From the NCBI RefSeq assembly GCF_014170375.1, contig NZ_LZZW01000012.1, forward strand, positions 124,001 to 188,000: a stretch of DNA of 64,000 nt. The letters run 5' to 3'. Numbering within the stretch: position 1 is the first letter of the stretch; every line of letters begins with the position of its first letter. The position numbers and the translations under genes are program-made. Positions 16,552-25,299 of this stretch are shown here, piece after piece. A model generated the notes under the pieces. It was given only the letters and a program-made list of their open reading frames with translations, made no database searches and was not told the DNA's origin. This DNA is from Variovorax sp. UMC13 (GTDB lineage: Bacteria; Pseudomonadota; Gammaproteobacteria; Burkholderiales; Burkholderiaceae_C).

Positions 16552-18219
16552 ATGACCAACACCACCAAGATCGTGCGCGGCTGCCCGTCTACCTCGGGCA
16601 ACGACCGCCAGCTCAACACCACGACGCTCATCCGGCACGCCGCGCGCACCCACGGAGACCAGGAGATCGTCTACCGCACGCCCGATGGCGGCTGGGACCG
16701 CTACACCTATGCCGACTGCTACGCGCGCGTCTGCCGCAGCGCCAATGCGCTGCGCGCGCTCGGTGTCGAACCTGGCGACCGGGTCGGCATCCTGGACTGG
16801 AACAGCCGACGCCATTTCGAGCTGTACTGGTCCATCCCTGGCCTGGGCGCGGTCATGCTGCAGATGAACCTGCGCCTGGGCGCCGAAGACCTGGGCTACG
16901 TGGTCGGCCACAGCCAAGTGTCCTACGTATGCGTGGACGAATCATTGCTGCCCATCGCCGAATCCGTCGCGGCGAATTCGCCCCAGATCAAGGGCTGGAT
17001 CGTCATGACCGACAAGCCGCTGGACCAGATTAAGACCACGCTGAAACCGCTGCTGCACTACGAAGACCTGCTGGCCGCCGCCGACCCCAAGATCGACTGG
17101 CCCGAGATCGACGAAACCTCGGCCTACAGCGCCTGCTACACCACCGGCACCACGGGCAAGCCCAAGGGCGTGTACTACTCGCACCGCTGCATCTACCTGC
17201 ACTCCACGGGCATGGCCACCAATCTGGGCATGACGCTGAGCGACTGCGTGATGCTCATCACGCCCATGTTCCACGGGCAATGCTGGGGCCTGCCGCAGGC
17301 CGCCACGCTGCTGGGCGACAAGATCGTGCTGCCGGGCCGCTATGTCGCCGAGGACACCAAGCCCCTGGTTGACGCCATGATCGCCGAGGGCGTGACGGTC
17401 GCCAACGGCGCACCGGCCATCTTTCAGCCCATGCTGCAGTACATCGAAACGATGCCGGTCAAGCCGGACTTCAGCAGCATGCGCATGCTGTCCGGCGCCT
17501 CCGAGCCGCCGCTGTCGATGATGATCGGTTTCTACAAACTCACCGGTGCCGAGGTGGTCCACGGCTACGGTGCCACCGAAGCCACGACGCTGGTGACCAT
17601 GAACCGCCTCAAGTCCACGCTCAAGAAGCGCCTGACCGAGGAAGAGCGCTGGAACCTCAAGCGCAAGCAGGGTCTGGTGCTGACCGGGGTGGACATCCGC
17701 ATCCTCGATGCCGATGACAAGGACTTGCCGCATGACGGAAAGTCGGCGGGCGAGATTTGCGTGCGCGGCCCCTGGATCACGGCCAGCTACCACGACATGC
17801 CCGATTCCGCAGACCGCTTCCTGGAGGGTGGCTGGTGGCGCTCGGGCGATGTCGGCACGGTGGACGAGAACGGCTACCTCAAGGTCACCGACCGCATCAA
17901 GGACGTGATCAAGAGCGGCGGCGAATGGATTTCTTCCATCGACATGGAAAACCTGCTCATGGGCCACCCCGCCGTGCGCGACGCCGCCGTGGTCGGCGTT
18001 CCGCATCCGAAGTGGCAGGAGCGGCCGCTGGCCCTGGTGGTGCTCAAGCCCGGCCAGCAGGCGACCCAGGAACAACTGAAGGAGCACCTGGGCAGCGCCT
18101 TCGCCAAGTGGCAGTGGCCGGATCAGGTTCTGTTCGTCGAGGCCATCCCCAAGACCAGCGTCGGCAAGCTCGACAAGAAGCGCATACGCGTCGAGCAGGC
18201 AGACCGCTATTCCGCCTGA
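16552..18219 (+). CDS. AMP-forming acyl-CoA ligase (fatty-acid type)
   Basis: 555 aa, starting after GGAGACCAGAG. Adenylate-forming enzyme activating a carboxylic acid with ATP and CoA. P-loop YTTGTTGKPKGVYYSH, core motif VHGYGATEATTLVTM, hinge region WWRSGDVGTVDENGYLKVTD and KVTDRIKDVIKSGGEWISS, and the C-terminal catalytic Lys in IPKTSVGKLDKKRIR are all present. The GEWISS form is shared with medium/long-chain and DmdB-like ligases. The substrate is not deducible, but its position between a CoA-transferase and a thiolase fits activation at the top of a beta-oxidation pathway. Confidence 0.94.
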   Translation: MTNTTKIVRGCPSTSGNDRQLNTTTLIRHAARTHGDQEIVYRTPDGGWDRYTYADCYARVCRSANALRALGVEPGDRVGILDWNSRRHFELYWSIPGLGAVMLQMNLRLGAEDLGYVVGHSQVSYVCVDESLLPIAESVAANSPQIKGWIVMTDKPLDQIKTTLKPLLHYEDLLAAADPKIDWPEIDETSAYSACYTTGTTGKPKGVYYSHRCIYLHSTGMATNLGMTLSDCVMLITPMFHGQCWGLPQAATLLGDKIVLPGRYVAEDTKPLVDAMIAEGVTVANGAPAIFQPMLQYIETMPVKPDFSSMRMLSGASEPPLSMMIGFYKLTGAEVVHGYGATEATTLVTMNRLKSTLKKRLTEEERWNLKRKQGLVLTGVDIRILDADDKDLPHDGKSAGEICVRGPWITASYHDMPDSADRFLEGGWWRSGDVGTVDENGYLKVTDRIKDVIKSGGEWISSIDMENLLMGHPAVRDAAVVGVPHPKWQERPLALVVLKPGQQATQEQLKEHLGSAFAKWQWPDQVLFVEAIPKTSVGKLDKKRIRVEQADRYSA

Positions 18220-18262
18220 CACCCGCTTTGCATGACCCCCAGTTTCTTACCAGGAGAACCAC

Positions 18263-19444
18263 ATGAATGACCATGAACCCGTGATCGTCGGCGCGCTGCG
18301 CACCCCCGTGGGCAAGCGCGGCGGGCGCCTGCAAAAATGGCACCCCGTCGATCTGATGGCCGAGACGCTGCGCCAGCTGGTCGAACAGTCCGGCGTCAAC
18401 CCCTCCGATCTGGACGACGTGATCGTCGGCTGTGTGCTGCAGTGGGACCAGCAGCATGGCAACCTGGCCCGCCATGCCGTGCTGGCGGCGGGGCTGCCCG
18501 AATCCGTCCCGGCTGTGACGGTGGACCGGCAATGCGGCTCCGGCCAGCAGGCGGTGAGTTTTGCCGTGCATGGCATCCAGGCGGGGGCCTACCAGCTGGC
18601 CATCGGCGGGGGGGTGGAGTCGATGTCGCAGGCGCCGCTGCCGCCGTCGTTCAAGCCCGGCGCGCCGCTGGGCGCGCAATACAGCCCGCGCGAACTGGCG
18701 CGCTACCAGGACAACCCGCTGATACCGCAAGGCGTTTCGTCGGAGTTGCTGAACTCGCGCTTCGGCCTGACCCGTGAAGTCCTGGATGCATCCGCCGTGC
18801 GCAGCCACAAGCGCGCCGCCGAGGCGATTCAGGCCGGTCGCATCAAGGATCAACTGGTGCATCTGACCGAGGACCCGGCCGACCCGAACAGCCCCGTCGT
18901 CGCCGCCGACGAGGGCGTGCGCGCCAACCCCGACCCCGAGAAGCTGGCCACGCTGAAAGCCGTGTTTGCCGCCAACGGCACCACCACCGCCGGCAACTCG
19001 TCGCAGATCAGCGACGGCGCCGCCGCACTGCTGATCGCCAGCCGTGCCTATGCCAAAAAGCATGGCCTCAAGCCGCGTGCGCGCTTCGTCAGCACCGCCG
19101 TGGCCGCCGCCGACCCGGTGATCCAGTTCACCGCCGTGCTCGACTCCACCCGCAAGGCATTGAAGGAATCGGGCCTGACCATCAACGACATCGACCTGTT
19201 CGAAGTCAACGAGGCTTTCGGCGGCGTGCCGCTGATGTTCCAGCAGGAATTCGGCATCCCGGACGACCGCCTGAATGTCAACGGCGGCTCGATGGCCATT
19301 GGCCATCCGCTGGGTTCCACCGGCGCGCGCATGCTCACCGACCTGCTGTACGAACTGGAGCGCCGGGGCGGCCGCTATGGCCTGCAAACCATCTGCGAGG
19401 CTTCGGGCACGGCCAACACCACCATCATCGAGCGGCTTGCATGA
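18263..19444 (+). CDS. Thiolase (acetyl-CoA C-acyltransferase)
   Basis: 393 aa, standard length, preceded by AGGAGAACCAC. Thiolytic cleavage of a 3-oxoacyl-CoA. The active-site Cys lies in TVDRQCGSGQQAVSFAVHGI (about residue 93). The two catalytic His/Cys regions are NVNGGSMAIGHPLGSTGAR (His of GHP) and QTICEASGTANTTIIERL (second Cys). NEAFGGVPLMFQ is the family NEAF motif. It acts in the cytosol after the hydratase and SDR encoded next. It overlaps the enoyl-CoA hydratase gene by 4 bp. Degradative rather than biosynthetic function is inferred from the operon. Confidence 0.95.
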   Translation: MNDHEPVIVGALRTPVGKRGGRLQKWHPVDLMAETLRQLVEQSGVNPSDLDDVIVGCVLQWDQQHGNLARHAVLAAGLPESVPAVTVDRQCGSGQQAVSFAVHGIQAGAYQLAIGGGVESMSQAPLPPSFKPGAPLGAQYSPRELARYQDNPLIPQGVSSELLNSRFGLTREVLDASAVRSHKRAAEAIQAGRIKDQLVHLTEDPADPNSPVVAADEGVRANPDPEKLATLKAVFAANGTTTAGNSSQISDGAAALLIASRAYAKKHGLKPRARFVSTAVAAADPVIQFTAVLDSTRKALKESGLTINDIDLFEVNEAFGGVPLMFQQEFGIPDDRLNVNGGSMAIGHPLGSTGARMLTDLLYELERRGGRYGLQTICEASGTANTTIIERLA

Positions 19445-20241
19445 GCGGGGCCACCATGAGCGAAGCCAGTGAAGTGCTCGTCAGCCGTGACGGCGCCGTC
19501 GTCACCCTGACCATCAACCGCCCGCGTGCGAAGAACAGCCTGAACCGCGCGGTGTTCGATGGCCTGTCCGCACAGCTTGCGCAACTGCGCGACGACGATG
19601 TCGTGCGGGTCGTCGTCATCACCGGCGCCGAGGGCGTGTTTTGCGCGGGCGCCGACATCACGGCCTTTGAAGTGCTGCGCGCCGCGCCGCTGCTGGGCGA
19701 CCGCTCGGCGACCGGCTGGGACTTCTTTGCGGCGCTGGGGCGCTTCCCCAAGCCCGTCATCGCGGCGGTGGAAAAGGTCGCGCTGGGCGGCGGCACGGAA
19801 CTGGCGCTGGCCTGCGACATCGTGATCGCGGGCGAGTCCGCCAAGTTCGGCGTGCCGGAAGTCAAGCTGGGCGCCATCCCCGGTGCGGGCGGCACCCAGC
19901 GCTTGATTCATGCCATCGGCAAGTCCAAAGCCATGGCGCTGTTGCTGACCGGCGATTTCATGGATGCCCGCAAGGCTTGCGACGTCGGCATCGTCGCCGA
20001 AGTGACGGCGGACGGCCAGGCCCTGCCGACGGCGTTGGCGATGGCCAGCCGGATTGCGGCCAATTCGCCGCTGGCCGTGGCGCTGGCCAAGGATGCGGCC
20101 CTGGCCAGCTTTGAAACCCCGCTCGCGCAGGGCCTGGAGCATGAGAAGCGCAATTTCGTTGTCGCTTTGCGTTCGGCCGACAACCTGGAAGGGCAAGCGG
20201 CATTCCTGGGCAAGCGCACCCCCAAATTCACCGGCCAATAA
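19441..20241 (+). CDS. Enoyl-CoA hydratase/isomerase (crotonase family)
   Basis: 266 aa, ATGA overlap with the thiolase. Crotonase fold, with oxyanion-hole segments FCAGADITAFEVL (about 62-74) and ALGGGTELALACDIVIAGE (about 115-133). The catalytic-Glu region FGVPEVKLGAIPGAGGTQRL holds Glu140, and the residue corresponding to the second Glu of classic hydratases can also be placed in GGGTEL. Both acidic residues expected for hydration therefore appear present, though isomerase or ring-cleaving roles are possible. It follows dehydrogenation and precedes the SDR in a beta-oxidation order. Confidence 0.94.
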   Translation: MSGATMSEASEVLVSRDGAVVTLTINRPRAKNSLNRAVFDGLSAQLAQLRDDDVVRVVVITGAEGVFCAGADITAFEVLRAAPLLGDRSATGWDFFAALGRFPKPVIAAVEKVALGGGTELALACDIVIAGESAKFGVPEVKLGAIPGAGGTQRLIHAIGKSKAMALLLTGDFMDARKACDVGIVAEVTADGQALPTALAMASRIAANSPLAVALAKDAALASFETPLAQGLEHEKRNFVVALRSADNLEGQAAFLGKRTPKFTGQ

Positions 20242-20270
20242 CGCCTGTCTGTCATCTTCAAGGAAAAACC

Positions 20271-21053
20271 ATGCAACTCAATTCCGGCATTTCTGCCGTC
20301 ATCACCGGGGGGGCTTCCGGCCTGGGGGCCGCCACGGCCCGGCGTTTGGCCAGCCATGGCGTCAAGGTCGCCATCTTCGACATGAACGAAGCCGTCGGCC
20401 AGGCGTTGGCCAGCGAGCTTGGCGGCGTTTACTGCAACGTGGACGTAACGTCCGAGGAGCAGGTGGACGCAGCCTTCGCCAAGGCCCGCGCCGCGATCGG
20501 GCAGGAACGCGTTTTGGTCAACTGCGCCGGCACGGCCGACGCCGTCAAGACTGTCAGCCGCGATCGGAAAACGGGTGAGATCCGCCCGAGTGCGGTGGAT
20601 CGCTTCAACCGCATCGTGCAGATCAACCTGGTGGGCACGTTCCGCTGCATTGCCAAATCGACGGCGGGCATGCTGGCGCTGGAACCGCTGGCCGACGGCG
20701 ACCGCGGCGTCGTGGTCAACACCGCTTCGGCCGCTGCGGTGGACGGCCAGGTCGGCCAGGCCAGCTATGCCGCCAGCAAGGCCGCCGTCATGGGCATGAC
20801 CTTGCCGATCGCACGCGACCTGATGGACGAAGGCGTTCGCGTCAACACCATCCTGCCGGGGATCTTCGGCACCCCCTTGCTGCTGGCCCTGCCGGACAAC
20901 GTCAAGCAAGCGCTGGCGGCCAGCGTGCCCTTTCCCAAGCGTTTGGGCGACCCCGATGAATTCGCGCAGGCCGTCGAGTTTCTGGTCACTTGCGGCTACA
21001 TGAACGCCGAGTCCATCCGCGTGGATGGGGCCCTCCGCATGGCGCCGCGCTGA
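20271..21053 (+). CDS. SDR-family 3-hydroxyacyl-CoA dehydrogenase (HSD10-like)
   Basis: 260 aa with AAGGAAAAACC before the ATG. Rossmann motif TGGASGLGAATARRL (about 13-27), an Asp after beta-2 (IFDMNEA) indicating NAD, NCAG (about 85-88), catalytic Ser in VNTASAAAVDGQVG and YAASKAA. The insertion KTVSRDRKTGEIRPSAVDRF and the C-terminal AESIRVDGALRMAPR resemble type II 3-hydroxyacyl-CoA dehydrogenases, which oxidise L-3-hydroxyacyl-CoAs and various hydroxysteroids or short branched-chain substrates. Its place after the hydratase fits that step. A 147-bp non-coding gap follows before the GST gene. Confidence 0.9.
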   Translation: MQLNSGISAVITGGASGLGAATARRLASHGVKVAIFDMNEAVGQALASELGGVYCNVDVTSEEQVDAAFAKARAAIGQERVLVNCAGTADAVKTVSRDRKTGEIRPSAVDRFNRIVQINLVGTFRCIAKSTAGMLALEPLADGDRGVVVNTASAAAVDGQVGQASYAASKAAVMGMTLPIARDLMDEGVRVNTILPGIFGTPLLLALPDNVKQALAASVPFPKRLGDPDEFAQAVEFLVTCGYMNAESIRVDGALRMAPR

Positions 21054-21200
21054 CGCCTTGAACCCTCGAAGAGCTGCGCATGATGTCGTCAACCCGAGAA
21101 AGCCGCGCGACGGGAGCCTGGAATGTCAGGGGGCCGGCCACGGGTGACTGCAAGTCATGGCGTGATGTCGATCCGCAGCTCGCCAGGAGCGTCATTCGCC

Positions 21201-21932
21201 ATGATTGACCTGCATTACGCACCGACACCCAACGGCTGGAAGATCTCCATCCTGCTTGAGGAACTCGGACTTCCCTATACGGTGACTCCGGTCAACATCC
21301 GCGCTGGCGAGCAATTCAAGCCGGAATTTCTGGCGATCAGCCCGAACAACCGCATTCCGGCCATAGTGGACCATGCGCCGCTCGACGGCGGCGGCCCGCT
21401 TTCGGTGTTCGAGACCGGCGCCATCCTGGTCTATCTGGCCCAGAAAACCAACCGCTTCCTGCCCACGGATCTGCGCGGCTTCACCCAAACCATGCAATGG
21501 GTGATGTGGCAGGTGAGCGGACTGGGGCCCATGCTCGGCCAGCATGGTCACTTTGCGCTGTATGCGCAGGAAAAGATCGCCTACGCGATCGAGCGTTACC
21601 GCGACGAAGCGGCGCGGCTGTATCGCGTGCTCGATACCCAGCTCGGCAAGACCGGCGCCTATGTCGCCGGCGCCGAGTACGGCATCGCCGACATCGCCTG
21701 CTTTCCCTGGGCCATGACCCACAAGGCGCAAGGCTTCACGCTCGACGATTTTCCCCACATCAAGCGCTGGTACGCCAGCGTGCGCGCCCGGCCGCAAGTG
21801 CAGGCGGGACTGGCGGTCGGCAAATTCGAGAAGGAGCCGCTGGACGACGAAGCAAGAAAGAACATGTTCGGCCAGAAGGCCAAGGAGATGGCACACCGCA
21901 TGTCGCCCAACAACCAGCGAGAAACACCATGA
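21201..21932 (+). CDS. Glutathione S-transferase (Ure2p/YfcG-like)
   Basis: 243 aa from MIDLHYAPTPNGWKISILLE. Twenty-six upstream codons are open but unlike the family. Thioredoxin-like N-terminal domain (about 1-85) with APTPNGWKISILLEELGLPY, FLAISPNNRIPAIVDH (the NGRIPA-type cis-Pro loop) and SVFETGAILVYLAQK (Glu-Thr/Ser GSH-binding pair). The C-terminal all-helical domain contains YVAGAEYGIADIACFPW. Such enzymes act as disulfide reductases or conjugate GSH to electrophiles. In a catabolic operon it may deal with a reactive enoyl-CoA or epoxide-like intermediate, which is an inference. Overlaps the next gene (ATGA). Confidence 0.93.
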   Translation: MIDLHYAPTPNGWKISILLEELGLPYTVTPVNIRAGEQFKPEFLAISPNNRIPAIVDHAPLDGGGPLSVFETGAILVYLAQKTNRFLPTDLRGFTQTMQWVMWQVSGLGPMLGQHGHFALYAQEKIAYAIERYRDEAARLYRVLDTQLGKTGAYVAGAEYGIADIACFPWAMTHKAQGFTLDDFPHIKRWYASVRARPQVQAGLAVGKFEKEPLDDEARKNMFGQKAKEMAHRMSPNNQRETP

Positions 21933-22537
21933 TCGAATTCTTCTTCGACTGCTCCAGCCCCTGGACCTATCTCGCCTTCCACAACATCCAGCCGCTCGCC
22001 GACGAACTGGGCGTCGAGGTCACATGGCGGCCCATCCTGGTCGGCGGCATCTTCAACACGATCAATCCGACCGTCTACGCCTCGCGCGAGACGCCGGTGC
22101 CGCAGAAGGCCCGCTACCTGAAAAAGGATCTGGCAGATTGGGCCCGCTCGACGGGGCTTGCGATCAAGATGCCGCCGACGGTGTTTCCCGTCAACAGCGT
22201 GAAGGCGATGCGCGGCTGCGTCTGGCTCGGCAACGACATGGTGCCGTTTGCCCGCGCCATATTTGAAGCCTATTGGGGCGAGGACCAGGACATCTCGCAG
22301 GATTCGGTGCTGACCCATGTGTGCCAGCGCATTGGCATCGATCCCGCCCCATTCTTTGCAGGCATCGGCGAGCAGGCGATCAAGGATCAGCTCAAGGCCA
22401 ACACCGATGAGGTGGTCGCGCGCGGCGGCTTTGGCTCGCCGACCATCTTTGTGGACAAGACCGACATGTATTTCGGCAACGACCGCATGCCGCTGATCCG
22501 CGAAGCCGTGCTGCGCCTGCAAGGGAAGACGGCCTGA
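21929..22537 (+). CDS. DsbA-like / 2-hydroxychromene-2-carboxylate isomerase family protein
   Basis: 202 aa. Thioredoxin-fold DsbA/kappa-GST protein. The N-terminal FFFDCSSPWTYLAFHNIQ holds the active-site position (Ser-Pro-Trp) of HCCA isomerases and kappa-class GSTs. The insert RPILVGGIFNTINPTVYASR and the C-terminal ARGGFGSPTIFVDKTDMYFG (cis-Pro loop) also match. HCCA isomerases use GSH to isomerise an aromatic-ring cleavage intermediate, but the family is wide, so aromatic catabolism cannot be concluded. Translationally coupled to the GST gene, suggesting a GSH-dependent pair. Confidence 0.88.
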   Translation: MIEFFFDCSSPWTYLAFHNIQPLADELGVEVTWRPILVGGIFNTINPTVYASRETPVPQKARYLKKDLADWARSTGLAIKMPPTVFPVNSVKAMRGCVWLGNDMVPFARAIFEAYWGEDQDISQDSVLTHVCQRIGIDPAPFFAGIGEQAIKDQLKANTDEVVARGGFGSPTIFVDKTDMYFGNDRMPLIREAVLRLQGKTA

Positions 22538-22592
22538 TACCGCAAGCAGGGTTCACCCATCCATTCATCTCACCACCACCACAGGAGACATC

Positions 22593-23783
22593 ATGCAAAA
22601 AAGACAATTCATCACCATGCTTTCCGGCGCCATGCTGACCGGCGTTTCTGGCCTGGTCCGCGCGCAGGGCGCAGGCACCCCGGGCGTGACGGATCGCGAG
22701 ATCAAGATCGGCTCGACCGGGCCGCTCAGCGGCCCGGCCGCAGGCTATGGCGTCGTCGGCAAGACCATGTCTGCATGGTTTGACCTGGTCAACGCCGAGG
22801 GCGGCGTGAATGGGCGCCAGCTCAAGCTGGTGCTGGCCGACGATGGCTACAGCCCGCCGAAAACCCTGGAGCAATCGCGCCGCCTGGTGGAGCGCGATCA
22901 GGTGGCTTTTCTCGCGGCGCAGATAGGCTCGTCCACTGGGCTGGCGTCGCGCAGCTATCTCAACAACGCCAAAGTACCGCAACTCTTCGTTTCGTCCGGC
23001 TCTGCCACGTGGCTGGATGATGCGGCTAAGTTCCCCTGGAGCATGGGCTGGCTGCCCCTGTACACCGACGAAGGGCGCATCCTGGCCAGGCACATCCTGC
23101 AGACGCGGCCCAACGCGAAGATCGCCATGTTCTACCAGAACGACGACGCCGGCAAGGATGTGCTGCGTGGCGTGAAGGAGGTTCTGGCTGCCGCCGGGAA
23201 GAAGCTCATCAGCGAAGAGTCGCATGAAGTGTCGGATCCGACGGTGGACTCGCAGATCGTCTCCATGCATGCCTCGGGCGCGGACGTGCTGGTGGCGTGG
23301 GGTTCGCCCAAAGCCACCCTCCAGTCGCTGCGCAAGACCCACGACATCGGCTGGCGCCCGGCCATCTACATCAACCCGAGCGCATCTTCGGTGCCCGCGG
23401 TGCTGACTCCGGTGGGGCTGGACAAGGTCAAGGGCATCATGAGCGCCGCGTTCCTCAAGGATCCGAGCGATCCGACCTGGAAGGACGACCCTGGTGTCCT
23501 GGCCTGGCATGCCTTCATGGACAAATACAACAAAGGCGCGGCCAAGGAGTACCTCACCGTGCTCGGTGCCTGCCTTGGGCAAGTGACAGTGCAGTTGCTC
23601 AAGCAGTGCGGCAACGACCTCTCGCGCGAGAACATCATGCGGCAGTCGCGCCGCCTGGACATGGATTTGCCCATGATGCTGCCGGGCCTGCGTGTCAAGA
23701 CCAGCGACGCCCGCCCTCACCCGATACCGGACATGCGCATCCAGCAGTTCGACGGCACGAGCTGGAAGGTGATGCCGTCCTGA
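22593..23783 (+). CDS. Liv-type ABC transporter periplasmic substrate-binding protein (cargo 1)
   Basis: 396 aa, preceded by ACAGGAGACATC. The signal peptide is MQKRQFITMLSGAMLTGVSG followed by LVRAQG, probably cleaved near residue 25. The mature protein is a type I periplasmic binding protein (GVTDREIKIGSTGPLSGPAA; NAEGGVNGRQLKLVLADDGY; KTLEQSRRLVERDQVAFLAA). Family members bind branched amino acids, short carboxylates, amides or aromatic acids. Beside ligase and beta-oxidation genes the ligand is likely a carboxylic acid substrate of this pathway. It heads the five-gene importer module LivK-G-F-H-M. Confidence 0.94.
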   Translation: MQKRQFITMLSGAMLTGVSGLVRAQGAGTPGVTDREIKIGSTGPLSGPAAGYGVVGKTMSAWFDLVNAEGGVNGRQLKLVLADDGYSPPKTLEQSRRLVERDQVAFLAAQIGSSTGLASRSYLNNAKVPQLFVSSGSATWLDDAAKFPWSMGWLPLYTDEGRILARHILQTRPNAKIAMFYQNDDAGKDVLRGVKEVLAAAGKKLISEESHEVSDPTVDSQIVSMHASGADVLVAWGSPKATLQSLRKTHDIGWRPAIYINPSASSVPAVLTPVGLDKVKGIMSAAFLKDPSDPTWKDDPGVLAWHAFMDKYNKGAAKEYLTVLGACLGQVTVQLLKQCGNDLSRENIMRQSRRLDMDLPMMLPGLRVKTSDARPHPIPDMRIQQFDGTSWKVMPS

Positions 23784-23799
23784 CGGGGCGAGCGCAGCG

Positions 23800-24567
23800 A
23801 TGGAACCCATTCTTTCCGTACGCGACCTGACGATCCGCTTCGGCGGTGTCGTCGCGCTGGACGCCTTCTCGATGGACGTGCCCGAGGGCTGCATCTTCGG
23901 CCTGATCGGGCCGAACGGCGCTGGCAAGACGACCTGCTTCAACTGCATCAGCGGCCTGTACCGGCCCACCCACGGCAGCGTGCGCTTCGGCCAGGCCGAG
24001 TTGACGCGCCTGCCGCGCCACGGCGTGGCACGGCTGGGTCTGAGCCGCACCTTCCAGAACGTGGCGCTCTACCCCTCGCTCACGGTGCGCGAAAACGTGA
24101 TGGTGGGTGCGCACGCGCGGCTGCCGGTGTCGATGCTGGGTGCCGCGCTGCGCTCGCGCGCCGTCCGTGCCGCCGAGGAAGAAATCGCGCACTCGGCTGA
24201 CGCGGCCCTGGCCACGCTGCGGCTGTCCGACTATGCCGACCGGGGCGTGGCGGAACTGCCGGTGGGCATCCAGCACCGCGTGGAAATCGCGCGGGCGCTG
24301 GTGACGCGGCCCAAGCTGCTGCTGCTTGACGAACCCGCCGCTGGCCTCACCGCTGGCGAGGTCGATGAACTGCGCGACGTGCTGCTGCGCCTGCACGAGG
24401 AATTGAAGCTGACCATGGTGATCGTGGAGCACAACATGCGCTTCGTGATGAAGACCTGCTCCGACCTCGCGGTACTGAGCTTTGGCCGCAAGCTCGCCCA
24501 GGGCTCGCCCGAGGAAGTGGCCAACAACGACGCCGTGCTCGATGCCTATCTGGGAGGTGTGCTGTGA
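23800..24567 (+). CDS. Liv-type ABC transporter ATPase, LivG subunit (cargo 1)
   Basis: 255 aa. Cytoplasmic ATPase with Walker A LIGPNGAGKTTCFNC (about 37-51), LivG-typical LSRTFQNVALYPSLTV (Q-loop), a signature region ELPVGIQHRVEIARALVTRP (the canonical LSGGQ is replaced by LPVGIQ, common in this subgroup) and Walker B LLLLDEPAAGL with the His switch VIVEHNMRFVM. Pairs with LivF (4-bp overlap) to energise import through LivH/LivM. Confidence 0.95.
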   Translation: MEPILSVRDLTIRFGGVVALDAFSMDVPEGCIFGLIGPNGAGKTTCFNCISGLYRPTHGSVRFGQAELTRLPRHGVARLGLSRTFQNVALYPSLTVRENVMVGAHARLPVSMLGAALRSRAVRAAEEEIAHSADAALATLRLSDYADRGVAELPVGIQHRVEIARALVTRPKLLLLDEPAAGLTAGEVDELRDVLLRLHEELKLTMVIVEHNMRFVMKTCSDLAVLSFGRKLAQGSPEEVANNDAVLDAYLGGVL

Positions 24568-25280
24568 CCCAACGGCTTGAAATCCGCAACCTCGCGGTGG
24601 CCTACGGCCGAACGGCGGTGGTGCATGGCATCGACCTGCACGTGCAGGCCGGCGAGATGGTGGCGCTGCTCGGCGCCAACGGCGCGGGAAAGACCTCCAT
24701 CCTGCGCGCCATCAGCCACCAGCAGGTGACTGCCAAGGGCACGCTGCGCTTCGAGGGCCAGGACATCATCGACATGGCCGCGCCCGCCATCGCCTCGCTG
24801 GGCATCGCCCACGTGCCCGAAGGGCGCGGCACCTTTGGCGACCTGACGGTGCTGGAAAACCTGCGCGTGGGCGCCATCCACCGCCGCGACAAGGACGGCA
24901 TCGAGCAGGACATCGCCCGGATGCAGACGCTGTTTCCCAAGCTGTCCAGCCGCGCGAAGCAGGCGGCGGGCACGCTCAGCGGCGGCGAGCAGCAGATGCT
25001 GGCCATCGCGCGCGCGCTGATGACGCGCCCCAAGATGCTGCTGCTGGACGAGCCTTCGTTCGGCATCGCGCCGCGCGTGACGCAGGAGATCTACGAACTC
25101 CTGCACCAGTTGCGCGAAACCGAGCACCTCACGGCGCTCATCGTGGAGCAGAACGCCCAGGTCGCGCTGAACCTAGTCAACCGGGCCTATGTGCTCGAAA
25201 GCGGGCGCGTCACTGCCCAGGGCACCGCAGCCGAGCTGCGCGAAGACGACGCCGTGCGCCGCAGCTACCTCGGCCACTGA
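24564..25280 (+). CDS. Liv-type ABC transporter ATPase, LivF subunit (cargo 1)
   Basis: 238 aa, ATGA overlap with livG. Walker A LLGANGAGKTSILRA (about 34-48), LivF-typical IAHVPEGRGTFGDLTVLENL (Q-loop/EGR motif), signature GTLSGGEQQMLAIARALM and Walker B MLLLDEPSFGIAP. It forms the heterodimeric ATPase with LivG on the cytoplasmic face. Complete and intact. Confidence 0.95.
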   Translation: MTQRLEIRNLAVAYGRTAVVHGIDLHVQAGEMVALLGANGAGKTSILRAISHQQVTAKGTLRFEGQDIIDMAAPAIASLGIAHVPEGRGTFGDLTVLENLRVGAIHRRDKDGIEQDIARMQTLFPKLSSRAKQAAGTLSGGEQQMLAIARALMTRPKMLLLDEPSFGIAPRVTQEIYELLHQLRETEHLTALIVEQNAQVALNLVNRAYVLESGRVTAQGTAAELREDDAVRRSYLGH

Positions 25281-25299
25281 TCAAAAAAGGTTCATCACC

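Noticed and set aside
16552-18219. Assignment of the cargo 1 pathway to methylmercaptopropionate (Dmd) catabolism
   Set aside because: A DmdC-like dehydrogenase and a similar ligase are present, but there is no DmdA or DmdD-specific evidence and the CoA-transferase, thiolase and SDR point to a general acyl-CoA route.
18263-19444. Thiolase thought to lack the C-terminal catalytic Cys because CxGGG is absent
   Set aside because: The segment reads CEASGTAN, an accepted variant in this thiolase branch, so the Cys is present.
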